In this document: in pieces, positions 1 to 12,719 of the stretch | How positions within the stretch are numbered: the first letter of the stretch is position 1 | How the letters are laid out: every line of letters begins with the position of its first letter | NCBI GenBank assembly: GCA_001792895.1 | Contig: MARA01000017.1 | Location: 620,001-684,000 of the forward strand | DNA: 64,000 nucleotides | Origin: Lentinus brumalis | Taxonomy: Eukaryota; Basidiomycota; Agaricomycetes; Polyporales; Polyporaceae | Direction of reading: 5' to 3' | Made by a program: the position numbers and the translations under genes | Notes under the pieces: model-generated | Databases searched by the model: none | Told to the model about the DNA's origin: nothing | What the model saw: only the letters and a program-made list of their open reading frames with translations

Positions 1-3000
1 AACGTGTCGCCTCAAGGTGCACTGGTGCTTGGAGAGGAGTGCATGCTGCCGGAGGAGAGGATTGAGGAGGCCATGGCTGGGTACACTACGCTCAAGCAGC
101 TTGACGCGAGCCGCTCCGATGTACGTGGTGCAGTACGTTCAATGTCACTATCCTCTTTTGACGTGTGCGGTCGTGCCAAAGTCTACGAAGGCCGCACTCG
201 CATACTACGCCTACGCGTTGCGCCGCCCGTCGGACTGCCTGGAGCATCTGTCCCAAGTGCAGGATATCTCGGATGCACAAGGTTTCGCTTCTAACTCTGG
301 AACGATGCACTCAGCCCCTGCGACTCTGCAAGTCCCAGGGACGGGTTCTGACACTTCTCTCTCTTCCTCGTGGACAGGCAGTTTCGTATCTGCACAGTCC
401 TCCGCCTCAATAGCGGACATAGCCGAGGGCGGGGCATGGTCAGCCATCGAGCGCATACGGAGCATATGCATCAAAGGTGGGTGACGGTAAGTGCGCCGCC
501 ATCTCGCATGCTGATCCATAGTTTCCTCAGGCATGTCGTACGAGCTTCTCAACCCAGACGATCCAGAGAAGGCGTACTCAACGTACCTCCTCGCGTCGCC
601 GCTCATCGCTGGCGCGGTGGCGGAGATCCCACCGTCTCTGCCCGCGTCGCTCCCCAACCTGTCCTCAACGCCCGACGGCAGCTCGTTCGCGCGCTACCGT
701 GAACTGTGGCGCTGGGCGGAGCGTGTGCTCCGACGAGGTATCATCCTGGGCGCACGCATCTGCGACGTCTCGCGCATCGATGGACAGAACGGCTCTCTGT
801 GGCAGCTCTTCCAGCAGTACCACGCGTGCAGCGCGAATTGGCCGCCACAATTCCGCCCAGAGCAGCGTTCGGCCGTCGTCGTCCTCCACTTGCGTGCCCT
901 CATTCTGAGGGCACGCGCCGCGCCTACCTCACGACCTGACCGGTCACACCGATGGATCAGTACCGCGCGCTCGCTGGTGCAGGAATATCGTGCTATTCTT
1001 AGCACGTGCACGTCGTTCCCCAAGGCTGGCGAGCGGAACGTCAAGGTGGAAGACCTCGTCGACCTCTCAGTTGCCACCTGGGAGGCAGACGGTGCTATTG
1101 GCGAGTATGCCGGATGGGTCATCGACGTGAGTCCTTGACACTTTCCAGCCAGAGCATCGCTGACGAGAATGGCTCAGGTTTTGTGGTGGGCCACGCGCCT
1201 CACGTTTAACTCCTTCAGAATCTTCCGCCACATGAGTCGACTGTTCTATGTTGCTGGAGATCCCGAACTTGCGAAGCGTACGCTCCGTCTCTACGTGCAA
1301 ATCGTGAGCAAAGCGAGGGAGGCGACGTTGGCGGAGTCCAAGACCGCAACAGAAGATTCGGCTGGCTTGTTCGGTGCCGGGAAGGACATCGATACTGACC
1401 AAAATTGGGTGAAGACGCTTGTCCAAGGCTCCCGAATGCTGTCACGACTGGCTCTTGCGGAGACTGATGCAGGGAAGGCCGGCGATCAGGCGAAAGAGGC
1501 CGGGGAAATGGTCGAGAAGGCAAAGACGCGGCTCAACCAGGACGACAAGGCCCTGCTCGCTGGTGTGCAGCTTGCAGAGGCTATTTGGCACATTGCCACG
1601 GCATACACAGGTACGAACGAGCATTGCGTCCGCTCAGTGCGGTTTCCTCACACCTATGTAGAACAGGACCCACTCACACGAACGCAGCACTTCGAGCAGT
1701 CACTTGCGCTGCTCAAGGCGTCTCTTGAGAACAACGAGTCCGCGTCGACACACCACCATCTCGCCCTTGCATACCTTCGTCCGGGCGCCTCGCAGGATCT
1801 ACAAACTGCAATTGTGCACGCTCGTGCAGCTGTCGAAGCAGATCCTGGTGAAGCGCGCCACTGGCACCTACTTGGTATCCTGCTCACTGCTTCGGGAGAC
1901 TGGCGAGCCGCAAAGGAAGTCCTGCAGATGGGGGCGAGCGTCAGCGAGGCCGACCTTGCAGAAGACGACCCTGACCCAGTCGACGGTTTACCTAGCAATG
2001 ACAACGCCTTGAATGGGGTCCAAGCCCACGACTACGCTACTGTTCTACTGGAGACAAACGGCCACGCCGTCAATGGTGACGCTGCCGAGGATACCGCCTC
2101 AATAGCCAATAGACAGCCCGCTCGCTTGCTGGACGGGGATGCTGTCGAGCTTCCGCCCTCTTGGGAGCTGCTCCAGCCCCTTGGCGACCGTCCATCGCCC
2201 AACAGGCAAGAGGCTTTCGAGCACGCGCTGCAGCTACGGATGACACAACTCACGCTGTCGGAACATGTCGAGGGTCCTGAGGGCACTTGCGACAAGTGGG
2301 TTGACGTCTTCCAATGGTTTTCTGACCGCCGAGGAGTTGCCGCGGACGACCGTGAGTACCCACTCAGCTTCGAGTGACAGCCAACGCCTAACAATTCCTT
2401 AGGACGAATGTCTATCGATAGCAGACGTGCTTCGCAGGACATAAGGCCAGCGTCGGTCTTCACCGGGGCGAGAAGCGTGCGTCTGGTCCAAGCGACGTTC
2501 GGGTATCGACAGCGTTCCCGCCAGTCGAGGAGCAACCTGAGCCGACGAACGGATCTCTCAATGGGCCGTCAATGGCGATCACTGTCACTCCGGCATCGCC
2601 CATGGTGCAGAGCCCAGCACAATCGCGAGACCAGCTGAACGGGGACCGCCGGACTTCGAAGGACACCGGATCGTCTGAGAAGCAACGCCTCTCGGTCGAC
2701 ACCAACCGCGGGAAGGGCAAGAAGGTCCGTGAGGTCTTCATCAGCGGGGTCCACAAGGGCCGCGCTCGCGTCACGACAATCTCGAAGAAGATCGGGCATA
2801 ACGTCGGTCGTCACAATAGCACGCACCTGAAACGGTCGAGATCTGCACCAGGTACGCGTGGCTATACCTATTCTTCGATCTTCGTCCTCAGACACCGTAC
2901 GTCAGACTTCCACGCGATCCTAGGCCAGACCCCGTACCAGGCATCGTCCATCCATCTACGACAACACGTCAGTATCTACACCTCGCAAGTTGACCTCTCG

Positions 3001-3660
3001 TCGCTTGAAGCGCCGCCGCCGCCACCTCCCTTGCCACCTCCCGAGCCCGCAACGACGTTGCCACGGCAGAAAGCGCGAGCGGCGAGGGACCGTCGACTGC
3101 TAAGCAATCTTTGGCTCATGTCGTCTGCGACCTTCCGGAGATTAGGCAAGATTGAGCAGGCGAGGGGAGCAATACAGGAAGCGGAGGTCCGAGACGAGAC
3201 GAATCCCGCCGTTTGGGTACAGGTACGCCTCCGAGCATCCGTCACTTTGAACTCATTGTTGACTTCAGATTTGGTATAGCTTGGTCTATACCATATGGCT
3301 CTGGACGACGACTGTCGCGCCCTGCAGTGCTTCCAAAAAGCTCTGTTCATCTCGCCCAGCGACGTCCCCGCTACGATCCACTTGTGCCGGGTGTACCTCG
3401 CCGCTGTCCAGAATCGGGATAAGTCGAAGGATGGCATGGAGCGCACCGACCGCGACAACGTTGACCTCGCTGTTGGTCTGCTTTCAGAACTGACGAAGGG
3501 CGCCGGCTGGGACGTGCCGGAAGCGTGGTACTTCCTCGGGAAGATGTACGCGCTGCAGGGCCGGCAGGACAGGGAGCGCGAGTGCTTATGCTTTGCGCTG
3601 ACGTTGTCGGAGAACAGGCCGCTCCGGGATCCGGGCACGGCCGTGGGGTGGTGCTTGTGA
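1..3660 (+). CDS. YPP1/TTC7-like TPR protein, 5' partial
   Basis: Proposed exons: <1-120, 182-476, 531-1126, 1178-1610, 1662-2351, 2438-2851, 2906-3222, 3280-3660; phases agree and 1081 codons are visible before the TGA. The start lies upstream of the window. Helical TPR-type repeats occupy the middle (around 1690-1930, an HFEQSLALLKASL segment followed by HHHLALAYLRPGA) and the C-terminus (3295-3660, RALQCFQKALFISPSD and YFLGKMYALQGRQDRE). A low-complexity proline- and serine-rich linker separates them (2480-3080). The layout matches fungal Ypp1/TTC7, the scaffold that with Efr3 recruits the PI4-kinase Stt4 to the plasma membrane and affects endocytosis. Family assignment rests on remembered layout rather than a search. 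The acceptors at 2437 and 2905 are the least certain because the linker gives little homology guidance. Confidence 0.75.
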
Positions 3661-4685
3661 TGTGGACGTTGGGTCTTCGGGAATGGACGGGGGATGGACA
3701 AAGATACCCAATGCATAGCGGTAGAGTGGACATGCTGCTCTGAGAATACTTGGCTTGCTAATCCTGGTGCTTATAAGATGTGTTCGTAATACACCCCTAT
3801 GGGAGTGGGGTAGATCTATCATATATTCATGAACAAGTACTTGCATCAGTCGTACTGCTAATTGGCCAATGCCACTCGGTTCGCAGCGAAGGCTGTGACA
3901 GTTCAAGGGTTACTATTGTGCAGCTTCGGACGCGCTCTTCGAGACGATAGACTTCGTAGTCTTTCCGACACGTGCTGTGGCTCGTCTATTACGAAGAACA
4001 TATCTCTCCTCAGCTCAAATGCTCATACCGTCGAATTACCTGATGAAAACATCCCCATGAACACAACATCGTGTCTGTCAACGAGGCGCTCTTCCGACGT
4101 GGAACGGTCGACACCTCAAGTGAGGATACCATTCTCACAATCTAGGGTCGCGTTCAAGCTCCTTTCAAGTTGACATTCCGACCGAGCCCCCAGGCAGCCT
4201 CACAAGGTACTACGATTGACGGGAGACGGGAGGCGGGATTCAAGTAAGTCACTTGTCATCCACTGGGTTCGATGGTGCTGAAAGTCCGCACGACAGGACA
4301 TCCATCAAGAGTGCCCACTCTGATACCCTCGGTTCTTTGGGAGCAAAGGTGGATGCGATTGCTCACACTACCGCTCCCGGACGGCGAATGTGTGGGTAGA
4401 AGTAAGTCATGTGAGCTTTGCGTTGCGGTACCGTAGTCAGCGTATACTCTCACCACTGTCTGATGCCCTGATGACTGAACAGCAGCTGACGCGATGCGCA
4501 GTGGCAGAACCACTTCTCAACTTCGCCGGCCGCCTTTGCAGTCAATGTTGAAAGCGCGACCGAGCCAGTCTACGTCTTCGGACCGAGAAGAAGCCAACGC
4601 CGGCCCCCGCAGACGAGGGAGTAAATGTGAAGCTCTTCGTCATACCTTTGAACAACCGTCGACGCCCGTTCACCTCAACAGTGAC
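3661..4685. other. Intergenic, no gene seen
   Basis: This is the spacer between the TPR gene and the alpha/beta hydrolase. Short open frames are present but none shows family resemblance or a consistent splice pattern. The last 190 bp, in frame with the hydrolase from 4494, may belong to its coding sequence if a more upstream start is used. Confidence 0.5.
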
Positions 4686-5973
4686 ATGTCCAAGCTCAGC
4701 ATCTACGAGGATTCTGGTGCCCCGCATAGAAGTGGCGACTACACGACGATCGTCCTTCTCCATGGCTATACCTGGCACAGCGGTAGGTGCGTTTCCGTCC
4801 TCCATGCGAAGCAGACAACTCACAGGCGCTACAGGTATCTTCTCGAAACTGGTCCCTCTGGCGAAGACATATAACATACGCGTCGTCCTAGTCAACAGGC
4901 GTGACTACCCCGGGGCAGCCCCATACTCCAAAGAGGATCGCGCAGCCCTTGACGCTGCCGTCGCCGAGGTAGAATCCGACCCTGCAGCCGCACAAGCCAA
5001 GGTCCTGTCGTTCCTGAAGGACAACGCGCGGGACTTGTACAACTTCCTGGTCAGGTTCGTAACGCAGAACGACATCCCAAAGGCCTCTGTCCAGGGAGAC
5101 AGCGGCGGGATCATGGTGTGCGGATGGTCGTTTGGCGGGGCATGGCCGGTTGCGCTGCTTGCCTACGCGAAGGCATTCCCTGTAGACGACGTCGACCTCG
5201 GAGTGTATATACGGCGCGTCATCCTATACGGTGCGTTGTGTTGTCATTGCCCTACAGTTCGAGCCGTGCTCAGTCTCTGCACTCTTCGCAGACGTACCAT
5301 ATCACACGCTCGGATATCCGCCACTCAACGGAGACACCTATGGGAATCCTCTATTCGACACGTCTCTCGAGCCGAGCGACAAGATCCGGTTGTTCGCAGA
5401 CTGGGTCAGCGGATACTACAAGCACGGAGACACACTTGACGATCTTGAGCGACGCACGCCTCTCGTCCACCCACCTCCGACCATCTCCACATTGACAGCC
5501 GAAGAACTGGCATCGACGCTCTACCCGTCCCCGGGCGATCCGGGAGGGTCCGATTGCGAGCTGAACAACGTAGGCATCCAATCTGGGGCTTTCAAAGTCC
5601 TTTGGACGAACGCGCTGCGCCCTCCGGAGAGCGAGAAGAGATTCGACGGAGAGACTGTCAGTAAAGGATGGGAGGATGTGGAAGTCCTGTTCGTATGGTG
5701 CGATGCGGGTCCTTGGGAACCAACTTGGGGATACCACGCCATGAGGCAAGAGGTCGAAGAAGCGCGGAAGTCGGGTAACAACTTGCGGAAGGTGATGTTT
5801 GCCCGAGTGCGAAACGCGAACCATTTTGTGAGTGCGCTATAGCTGGGTGCTTTGGTATGAATTACTCACCATTCGTCGAACAGATACATTGGCATGCACC
5901 CGACGTCACCCTTCGAGCGTTCCTCGTGACCCCAAGCGACGCGGAAGAGGTGATCGTTGGCTCCACTACATAG
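4686..5973 (+). CDS. Alpha/beta hydrolase fold protein
   Basis: Exons 4686-4782, 4835-5230, 5292-5827 and 5884-5973 give 372 residues with matching phases. The fold shows in an early LLHGYTWHSGIF strand-loop with an oxyanion-type HG, a nucleophile elbow GWSFGG (residues 129-134, Ser131 as candidate nucleophile), an acidic loop near FVWCDAGPW and a C-terminal NHF motif with His342. This is the usual Ser-Asp/Glu-His arrangement of serine hydrolases. Substrate is unknown. No signal peptide is visible, so a cytosolic esterase-type enzyme is inferred. The reading frame is open upstream to 4494 and the segment before Met1 looks coding, so a start at 4494 or in an upstream exon is possible. Confidence 0.8.
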
Positions 5974-8571
5974 ACAGGCTTGACGATTGCATCCCAACGT
6001 AACACTTTCATTACTGTTCCTCTCGATACTGTGGAGAGGGTGCAGGTAAGAAGCCGCAGCCACGCGCAAAGCAGCTTCGGCGTTGCAATTTGCGGCCGAG
6101 CGGGCCGCCGCAGCCGTTGTCCCATAAAGGCAATGTAGGCGCCTGACACCACTTCCTCCAACGATGTCCGTAGAGCTCATAAGTATAATGTTGTCTGCTT
6201 GGAATTGATTACGAGCGTTGCTGAATACTATGAAGCAGCTGGTACATGCAGGAGTATAGTACATCCAAGGTTTAGTCGTTAGATCTCCCTCACTGGCATT
6301 GGACTGAAACTGAAGGCGACAGGTCCAGCTCTATTCGCCTCGGCAAGGAGTTGTGAACTGCAGCCACCGCCGCAAGCATGCACAGCCGTGCAGTATCCGA
6401 CGTTGGGTCGATCCGGATACGAAACACGCCAGAGTCATCGCCTTCAGCCGCATTCATCACTGACTTGGACTGCGGCCCGTCTGACCTGGGTGTGACTTTT
6501 CTTGCTCGTTTAGTTGGTGCGCGAGCGACGCTCGTGCTATCGAATGAACATGAGTACGTCGTCATAGGTGATCTGTCGAATGCCAGCCGTACCTTTCGGA
6601 GACTCTCCTCCGCTTGCAGCTCGGCTTCTTCGGTGCAGTATGTGCAACACTGCGCAGGAGAATGAGACAGCTGGTCAAAACCTGCATCTAGTAGTCCACA
6701 TACACTTTCTGCACCGCAGAACCCGCGTCGTCCTCTGCTGCCTTCCGCTTCCGGTTGCTATTGGCGTGGCTGGGCTGAGGTATGTTGCGAAGACGCGTGC
6801 TCCTGACAGGGCGACCGGCTGGCTTGTTTGACTCTTCAGAAATAGCACAGGAGGGTGTCGCTGTGATTAATTGAGCGTTCTCGATAATTGAGACTATCGC
6901 AAGGTGATTAAGGATCACTATGCGAGAACAGACATCGAGTGTCCTTACCTGATGGTCTGCCCATTGCGCTACTCGGTTTATAGGTAGATATATGTTTCGC
7001 CAGAGAGAGTGCACCACTAGAACAGGGGTGGCGGTTGGGAACGGGGTGGGATGGAGGGACAAGTGTTGCGGTGAGATCGAGCTTTATGCGATACGTCCAC
7101 CATTCAGACTCAGATCCACTGCAACCCCTCAATCCTTTTCAGATCTTTGTGCGCATTGGCTGTGACGATATTGAGCTTTCTTGCGCACTTTGTTGCGCGT
7201 ACGCGAACTTTGTGGCCAAAGCGTGCCACCTGGCCCTTTGTCGCTCGGCGGCTGTGTCCTTTGACGACAACGGCTCGCAGAGCAGAGATTCTAAGTATGA
7301 GTCGGATGTGGATCCGGTAAGTAAGTATAGTTGAATGGCTGCCAAGCTATCGAGGCGTTCTGACTACTAACCTTCATCGTGAGGGCAACGTGAGGGTAGT
7401 AATCAGGCCGGGAGGGTTTAGCGCCAGATGGTTGGTAGAGAATCGCCGCAGGGTCCCCGCTCGGCGCTGAGCGCTTCTGGTGCATTTCTGGTCTTCATCC
7501 TGTCCACCATTGCACCCTCCGCTCTTCCACCTCCTAGATCGAACGCTTACGCAGGCGGAATTGCAGATGGACAAGCGGACTTCGTAAGCAGCGGACCGCC
7601 TTCGAAGTTGACATACAATCGATATCATAACTTGAAGTACCACGATGCATCCTTAAGCTTCTTTTACACGAGTTTGACACACTGCTCTTCATGAGTACGT
7701 CTTTTGTCCTCACACTACGTTGGACCAGGCTGAAGTACGGATGCGTGTACTCTGTAGCCATTGCTGCTGAGACACAACCAAGGCGAGATCTTGCCGTCGC
7801 TGAGACACTGTACGCTGTTCTGTCATGCACGATAGTCGTGTTTCTCGCAAACAGGCAGCTGCCCAAGAACACGTGCGGAGCGATCACTTGTTGCGGATGC
7901 CGAACTCGTCCGCTTCTCGGACTCTCACACAACGACGCCCGCGGCCCATGCGCCATCCCACATGAAGCAGGAATTGCTCAGCACCCCTCATCCAAGCCCA
8001 GTCTAAGCCCTGATCTGCCGCTGGCTGCGCTCTCTTGGATCTTCTGACCAACTCCGCAAGTCCTGATTCGCGAGCTGAGTATACGCTAAGCTACAAAGCC
8101 TCAAGGAGTATCAGCCAGGTACGCTCTCCGGTATCCCATGCATGCAACTCTCTACATGCTTACGAGAACCCTGGTGCCCACGACACGAGTTATGCACAAA
8201 CTTCATCCGGTCCTATGATCCCGGTCGGTGCGTTCTGCGTTCGTCGGCCAAGTATCGGCGACAATCACAGCAAGTCTCTACACAGACCGGCAGCGAAGCG
8301 AAGGCGCCTACGGGTGAGCGAGGGCCGCCGCGTTTTCCGTCGCTCCCAGGTTCACTTGTCCAAAGATAGGAAAAAAGGAAGCTCGTGCACCCCTGCGGTC
8401 AATAGACTAGAGCGGCGCTCTCGCTAAGGTAATCTCTGATTACACGGGGCAGCTTGGGCTGGTATGGGTCAACCGCCGGCGCGACTGCAGATATAACTAG
8501 GCTGGGTCCACGCAGGTAAAGCGGACGAGCCCCGTCTCCTGTACGCCACCGACTTCAGAACCTCTTCTACA
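5974..8571. other. Gene-poor intergenic stretch of 2.6 kb
   Basis: Open frames up to about 140 codons occur on both strands, but none carries a recognisable domain, signal peptide or coherent intron set. I see no terminal repeats or transposase-like frame. The last part presumably contains the promoter of the MFS transporter. Confidence 0.5.
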
Positions 8572-10240
8572 ATGGACGGCTCCTCGAAGGAAGCGTTGGA
8601 TATTGAGAAGCCGCCGCTGACAAGCTCTGAGAGCTCCAGCACGACGTCGGAATACGTTGTCGATTCAGTCGCTGAGAGAAAGTACGTTGAACTTGTTACT
8701 GATCTCCGTGCGTCACCTGTCTATGGACTGACCCTGTCTGCGCATAGACTCGTGAGAAGGATCGATCTGCGAATAATTCCAGCAGCGATGATCATTCATC
8801 TGCTGTGTTTTATTGACCGGTCGAATATCGTAAGTCCCCATTCGCCCTCTCACACATCAACTCACCACCCGCCGTACTCCAGGGCAATGCGAAAGTGCTC
8901 AACCGCGATGAAGGCAATTCGCTTGTGCAGACTCTCAAGATCTCCAACGAGCAGTATCTGGTCGCGCTCATGATCTTCATCGTAGCGTTCACCATCGTCC
9001 AGACGCCATCCAACTACATGCTCAAGAGGTTCCGCCCTTCGCGCTGGATGGCACTCATGATGTTCTGCTGGGGCGCCATGACCATGCTACTCGCTGCAGT
9101 GAAGAACTACAGCGGCCTCGTCGCCCTCCGGTTCTTCCTCGGGGCGTTCGAGTCCGGACTCTTCCCCGGGCAAGTCTTCATCCTCACGTTCTGGTACAAG
9201 CCCGAAGAGCGGGCCGTCCGCATCGCCCTCATCGTCGCATGCTCCAGCCTGGGAGGCGCATTCGGAGGCGCGATCGCATATGGGATAGGCAGGAACCTCA
9301 ACGGGGTGCACGGGCTCGAGGCATGGCGCTGGCTGTTCCTCATCGAAGGGGCGCCCTCGTGCCTCGCGGCCATCCTATGCGCGTTGTTCTTCCCTGACTA
9401 CCCGGAGACGGTATCCTGGCTCTCGGACGAGGAACGCGAGCTGGCGACGCAGCGCATCAAGGGCGTTGCCTCTCTCGGCTCGGACAAGATCAACTGGAAG
9501 GAAGCGAAGGCGACCCTGATGGACTGGCGGCTTTACGCGCACTACATCGCGTACATCTCGAACTCGGTCTCGTTCTCCAGCAACTCGCTCTTCGCACCCA
9601 CCATCGTCGCCGGCTTGGGGTACACGGGACTCGATGCGCAGCTCTTCACGGTTCCTCCCTACGCTATCGGCTTCGTGGTCACGGTGACCGTGGCTTGGTT
9701 AGCGGACAGATACGAAGCGCGTTCTTGGGCAACGTTCTGCTCAATGATCATCGGGGGTGTCAGCTTCATCGTCGAAGGTGCGCAGAGTCAACTTCGTGAC
9801 TGTGCTTCTCCGGGACTGACCATCACTTCTCGACGCAGGAGCACTCCCTCCTGACGCATTCAAGGCACGCTACGTCTTTCTCTGCTTCGCGTTATCCTTC
9901 TCCTTCTCCTGCACCGCCCCATCCTTGAGTTGGCTCACAGCCAATCTCCGGAGTACGGGTGCCGCAACGCTCGCCGTTCCTCTGAATGTTGCATTCGGGC
10001 AGCTAGGACAAATCATTGGTGCGTCTGTCCTCGTCTCTCCTTTCGATAGAACATGACATCCCAACTAAATTCTCAGGTGTCTACATCTACAAGGACTCCG
10101 AGGCCCCGGGATTCCCCACAGGCCACTTCACGAACGCTGGCTTCATGCTGGAGGGCGCAATCATCATCATGTCCCTCCGCCTCTACTACGTGTACAAGAA
10201 CAAACGGCTCGCTCCCGGAGAGCGCAAGTGGCGACTATAG
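8572..10240 (+). CDS. MFS transporter, allantoate permease (Dal5/ACS) type
   Basis: Exons 8572-8681, 8748-8829, 8883-9777, 9839-10018 and 10077-10240 give 476 residues with consistent phases. A cytosolic acidic and serine-rich N-terminus precedes RRIDLRIIPAAMIIHLLCF-IDRSNIGNAK, the typical TM1 and loop of the anion:cation symporter family. Several hydrophobic segments follow, including the LRFFLGAFESGLFPG helix and an EAWRWLFLIEGAP motif shared by Dal5, Tna1 and vitamin carriers. The central loop (SWLSDEERELATQRI) is also characteristic. It likely imports a small organic anion or vitamin across the plasma membrane; the substrate cannot be read from sequence. The C-terminal tail is short and basic. 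No neighbouring gene points to a pathway. Confidence 0.9.
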
Positions 10241-10498
10241 ACGTCACGTTCTTCCCCAGCCCCGCGCTTTCCTTGCACCCCATCCAAGCTTGTTTCTGTA
10301 TCGCGTATTGTTGTCAAGCTCTGCTCTCCTCGCTGTGTATTCTTTCCCGTTCTCACGTTTGGATGCGGTATAACACATTGGCACATGCAACACACACAGA
10401 TGTACTACTAGTATCGCTACACATCTCTCCTCTTTGTGCTACATTTGTTCGGTCTACGATACCGCAGATTTTTCATGACTCACGACCAATGTCACGTC

Positions 10499-12421
10499 CT
10501 ATTGACCCTGATCATCTCGATCTGCATGGTCATCCGCGTACCCTCGCGCGATGCCGCTGCGGCCCTGCTCGAGGAGGCTCGGCGCGTCCTGGCCAATGCG
10601 AGTCTCGAGTCCCTGGAAAGTGCGTGACTGCAGGAACTGCGCGGCCGCGCTGTCATCCATCTTCGAGAGCGCGTTGTCTTGGTTGCGGAGGACGACTGCT
10701 GACGCGTCCCCGCTCTCGTTTGTCGAAGTCCCGTTTGGTTCCCCATATCGCTTCGCGTGGCGGTACTTTCCGGTTACGAGCGAGAAGATAGGCTGGTCGA
10801 TGTCATCGTGTTCCGCGGGCTCTGCAGGCACTGCAGTCGCGTCTGCTGGTGGTGGTGAGACGGGTTACAGGAGCAGTAAGAAGAGAGGGACCTACCCTCG
10901 ACCGCGTCCTTTTGCTCTCTCAGCAGCTGGTCAAAGTCGAGCACGTACCGCCCGGTCCACGTCTGCGTCGGTTGGAGTGCGACCTCGAGCTCGTACGGGG
11001 TCACGATCGGGCGCAGGAACTCCTTCGCGTCGAGCAGGCTGTTCTCGGGGCACGCGACGAGCACGAAGCACTCGATCTCGAGGAAGTTCCCGAGCTTCGC
11101 GGGGTTGATCTTCCCGACGCTGAGCGTGTACGACTTCTTGTGCGCGCGCTTGATGATGTCCCGCAAGTGGGAGATCAGCGGGAGATAGTTCGCTGAGGAA
11201 TGCGCTTGCGTCAGAGGAGGACCTAGAGTAGGGACAAGGGAAAGGACTGACCGACGCCGAGTGTGCCGACGAGGATGCCGATGACGTCTGCGTCGCGCGC
11301 TCTCTGGACGGCTGCGTAGCGGCGCATGAGGAGCTTGTTCGTCCGGCCGAATTCCAGTTGTGCGGCGCGCGTCTTGGGGTTGTACGAGTAAACCTAGAAT
11401 ATCGACCGTCAGACGGTAGCCAATTTGAGAATTGTCTGTTAGCGTACTTCGTAGGACGCGTGTGTCAGTAGCAGGTTCGTGAGCGCGAGACTCTCCGCGC
11501 CGATGTAGAGGATGACACTGTTCTCCGGGGATGCCTCCGGGTCGGCTTCGTCATCAGTTCCGGGCTCAGGCAGATGGTGCGGTGTGCGGTGTTGTCCCGA
11601 TGATGATGGATATGCGACGAGCGGGACTGGCGTGTGCAGAATCTGGGTGGTGGAGGGCAATTTGCCCTTCAACTCCGAAATGACAGCATCTGCTCGTCCC
11701 GTCAGGACGCTGCCAGTCTCCTACCATAAAATAACCTACCTGCTTGATGTGCGTATGCAACATCATAGCGAAGAAGAATCGTTCGTCTATCTGCGATGCT
11801 TGATTGCGCGGCCGCTACTGCGATGAAGCTCTCCGCACAGTGAGCCACATCTATCGGCTTCTTTCCGAGCACGTAAATGACCGGGAGACGGGATGTTCTG
11901 CGTGCGCTGTTAGCGCAAACTGCCTGAATTTCCTTTCTTCGCTACGAACGTACTGACTCATGCAAGCATGACCGTAGTGAACGAGCGCGTCGGCGTCGAC
12001 ATGTTGGGCCGCAACTTCATCGACGCAACAGCTATGCCCAACGCATGTCAGCTTCCTCATCGCGGAAATTGAAGGGTACTCGCCTTCCGTACGATGTGTC
12101 AGCGAGAACGTAGAGCTCTCTGGTATCCGCAACCTTTGATTTGAGCAGTCGGAAGATTGGGACGGAGCATGGCAAGAGCTCGTCGGGAAACTGAAGAGCG
12201 ATCTGTGAAAAGCGTATCAGGTTAGTCCGTGAGTGAGCCCTGCATATACAACTGACTCTCTTGTAGTCTCCTTTCTCGATCTCATTGACTGTTCGTGCGA
12301 TATCGTAAACTTCCTCGAGCTCTTTCGAGGTCGATGTGTTCGGAATATCTTCCTCTGACAAATCAATCGTGCGGGTGATCGCATCCGCACCCGAGGACGA
12401 AAAGGTCGCTACTTCTGCCAT
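10499..12421 (-). CDS. DPH2: Diphthamide biosynthesis protein 2
   Basis: Transcript order of exons: 12421-12257, 12202-12084, 12031-11954, 11897-11740, 11689-11448, 11393-11252, 11192-10896, 10845-10499, encoding 515 residues. Family landmarks include [24 protein letters not shown] (Cys96/Cys97), [55 protein letters not shown] with [13 protein letters not shown], and [15 protein letters not shown] near the end. Dph2 pairs with Dph1 in the iron-sulfur enzyme that transfers the 3-amino-3-carboxypropyl group from S-adenosylmethionine to a histidine of elongation factor 2. Intron 2 (12083-12032) must use a GC donor to keep the YGSCCVDE motif. The last intron has tandem acceptors three bases apart (exon start 10845 or 10842). 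The start was chosen at MAEVATF; an in-frame ATG at 12550 is less likely. It is divergent from TOM70. Confidence 0.92.
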
Positions 12422-12719
12422 GTCGTCTTGTTGGAGTGATAAGTGGTTAATAATGACGGTGCCGGTCGTTTGCAGCGGATATAGCTCAGTCGGCGGGGAT
12501 GATACGAGTGTGGTTAAGTTGCAAGGATAATTTGCAGGAAGATCGTCCAAGATTGGTTCAAGAAGGATCCAATTGGTTCAGAAAGAAATTAATCGGTTCA
12601 AAGTGATCTAAGCTGGTTCAGTTTGCTATAGCCCCTAGACTAGGGGCATATTCGCTCAAATTCGAGCCACGAGCGTGCCGTGCCGTCCGCCCTTGCGTCT
12701 GCCCATCACACCATCCGCC
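12422..12719. promoter_or_regulatory. DPH2-TOM70 divergent promoter with phased GGTTCA array
   Basis: This 298 bp spacer separates the start codons of two divergent housekeeping genes. It contains GGTTCA at 12555, 12575, 12595 and 12615, spaced exactly 20 bp apart. The first two copies read ATTGGTTCA, which includes an inverted CCAAT pentamer, and the third and fourth are ATCGGTTCA and GCTGGTTCA. A shared bidirectional regulatory role is inferred from position only. Confidence 0.55.

Noticed and set aside
2976..3716. A 246-codon minus-strand frame over the TPR gene C-terminus
   Set aside because: It lies opposite conserved TPR exons and shows no independent signal.
10741..11200. Plus-strand frames opposite DPH2
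   Set aside because: They are shadows of strongly conserved DPH2 exons.
12478..12510. Text resembling a tRNA D-arm (ATAGCTCAGTCGG)
   Set aside because: No matching acceptor stem, anticodon arm or TTCGA box follows at the right distance; no tRNA gene could be supported anywhere in the window.
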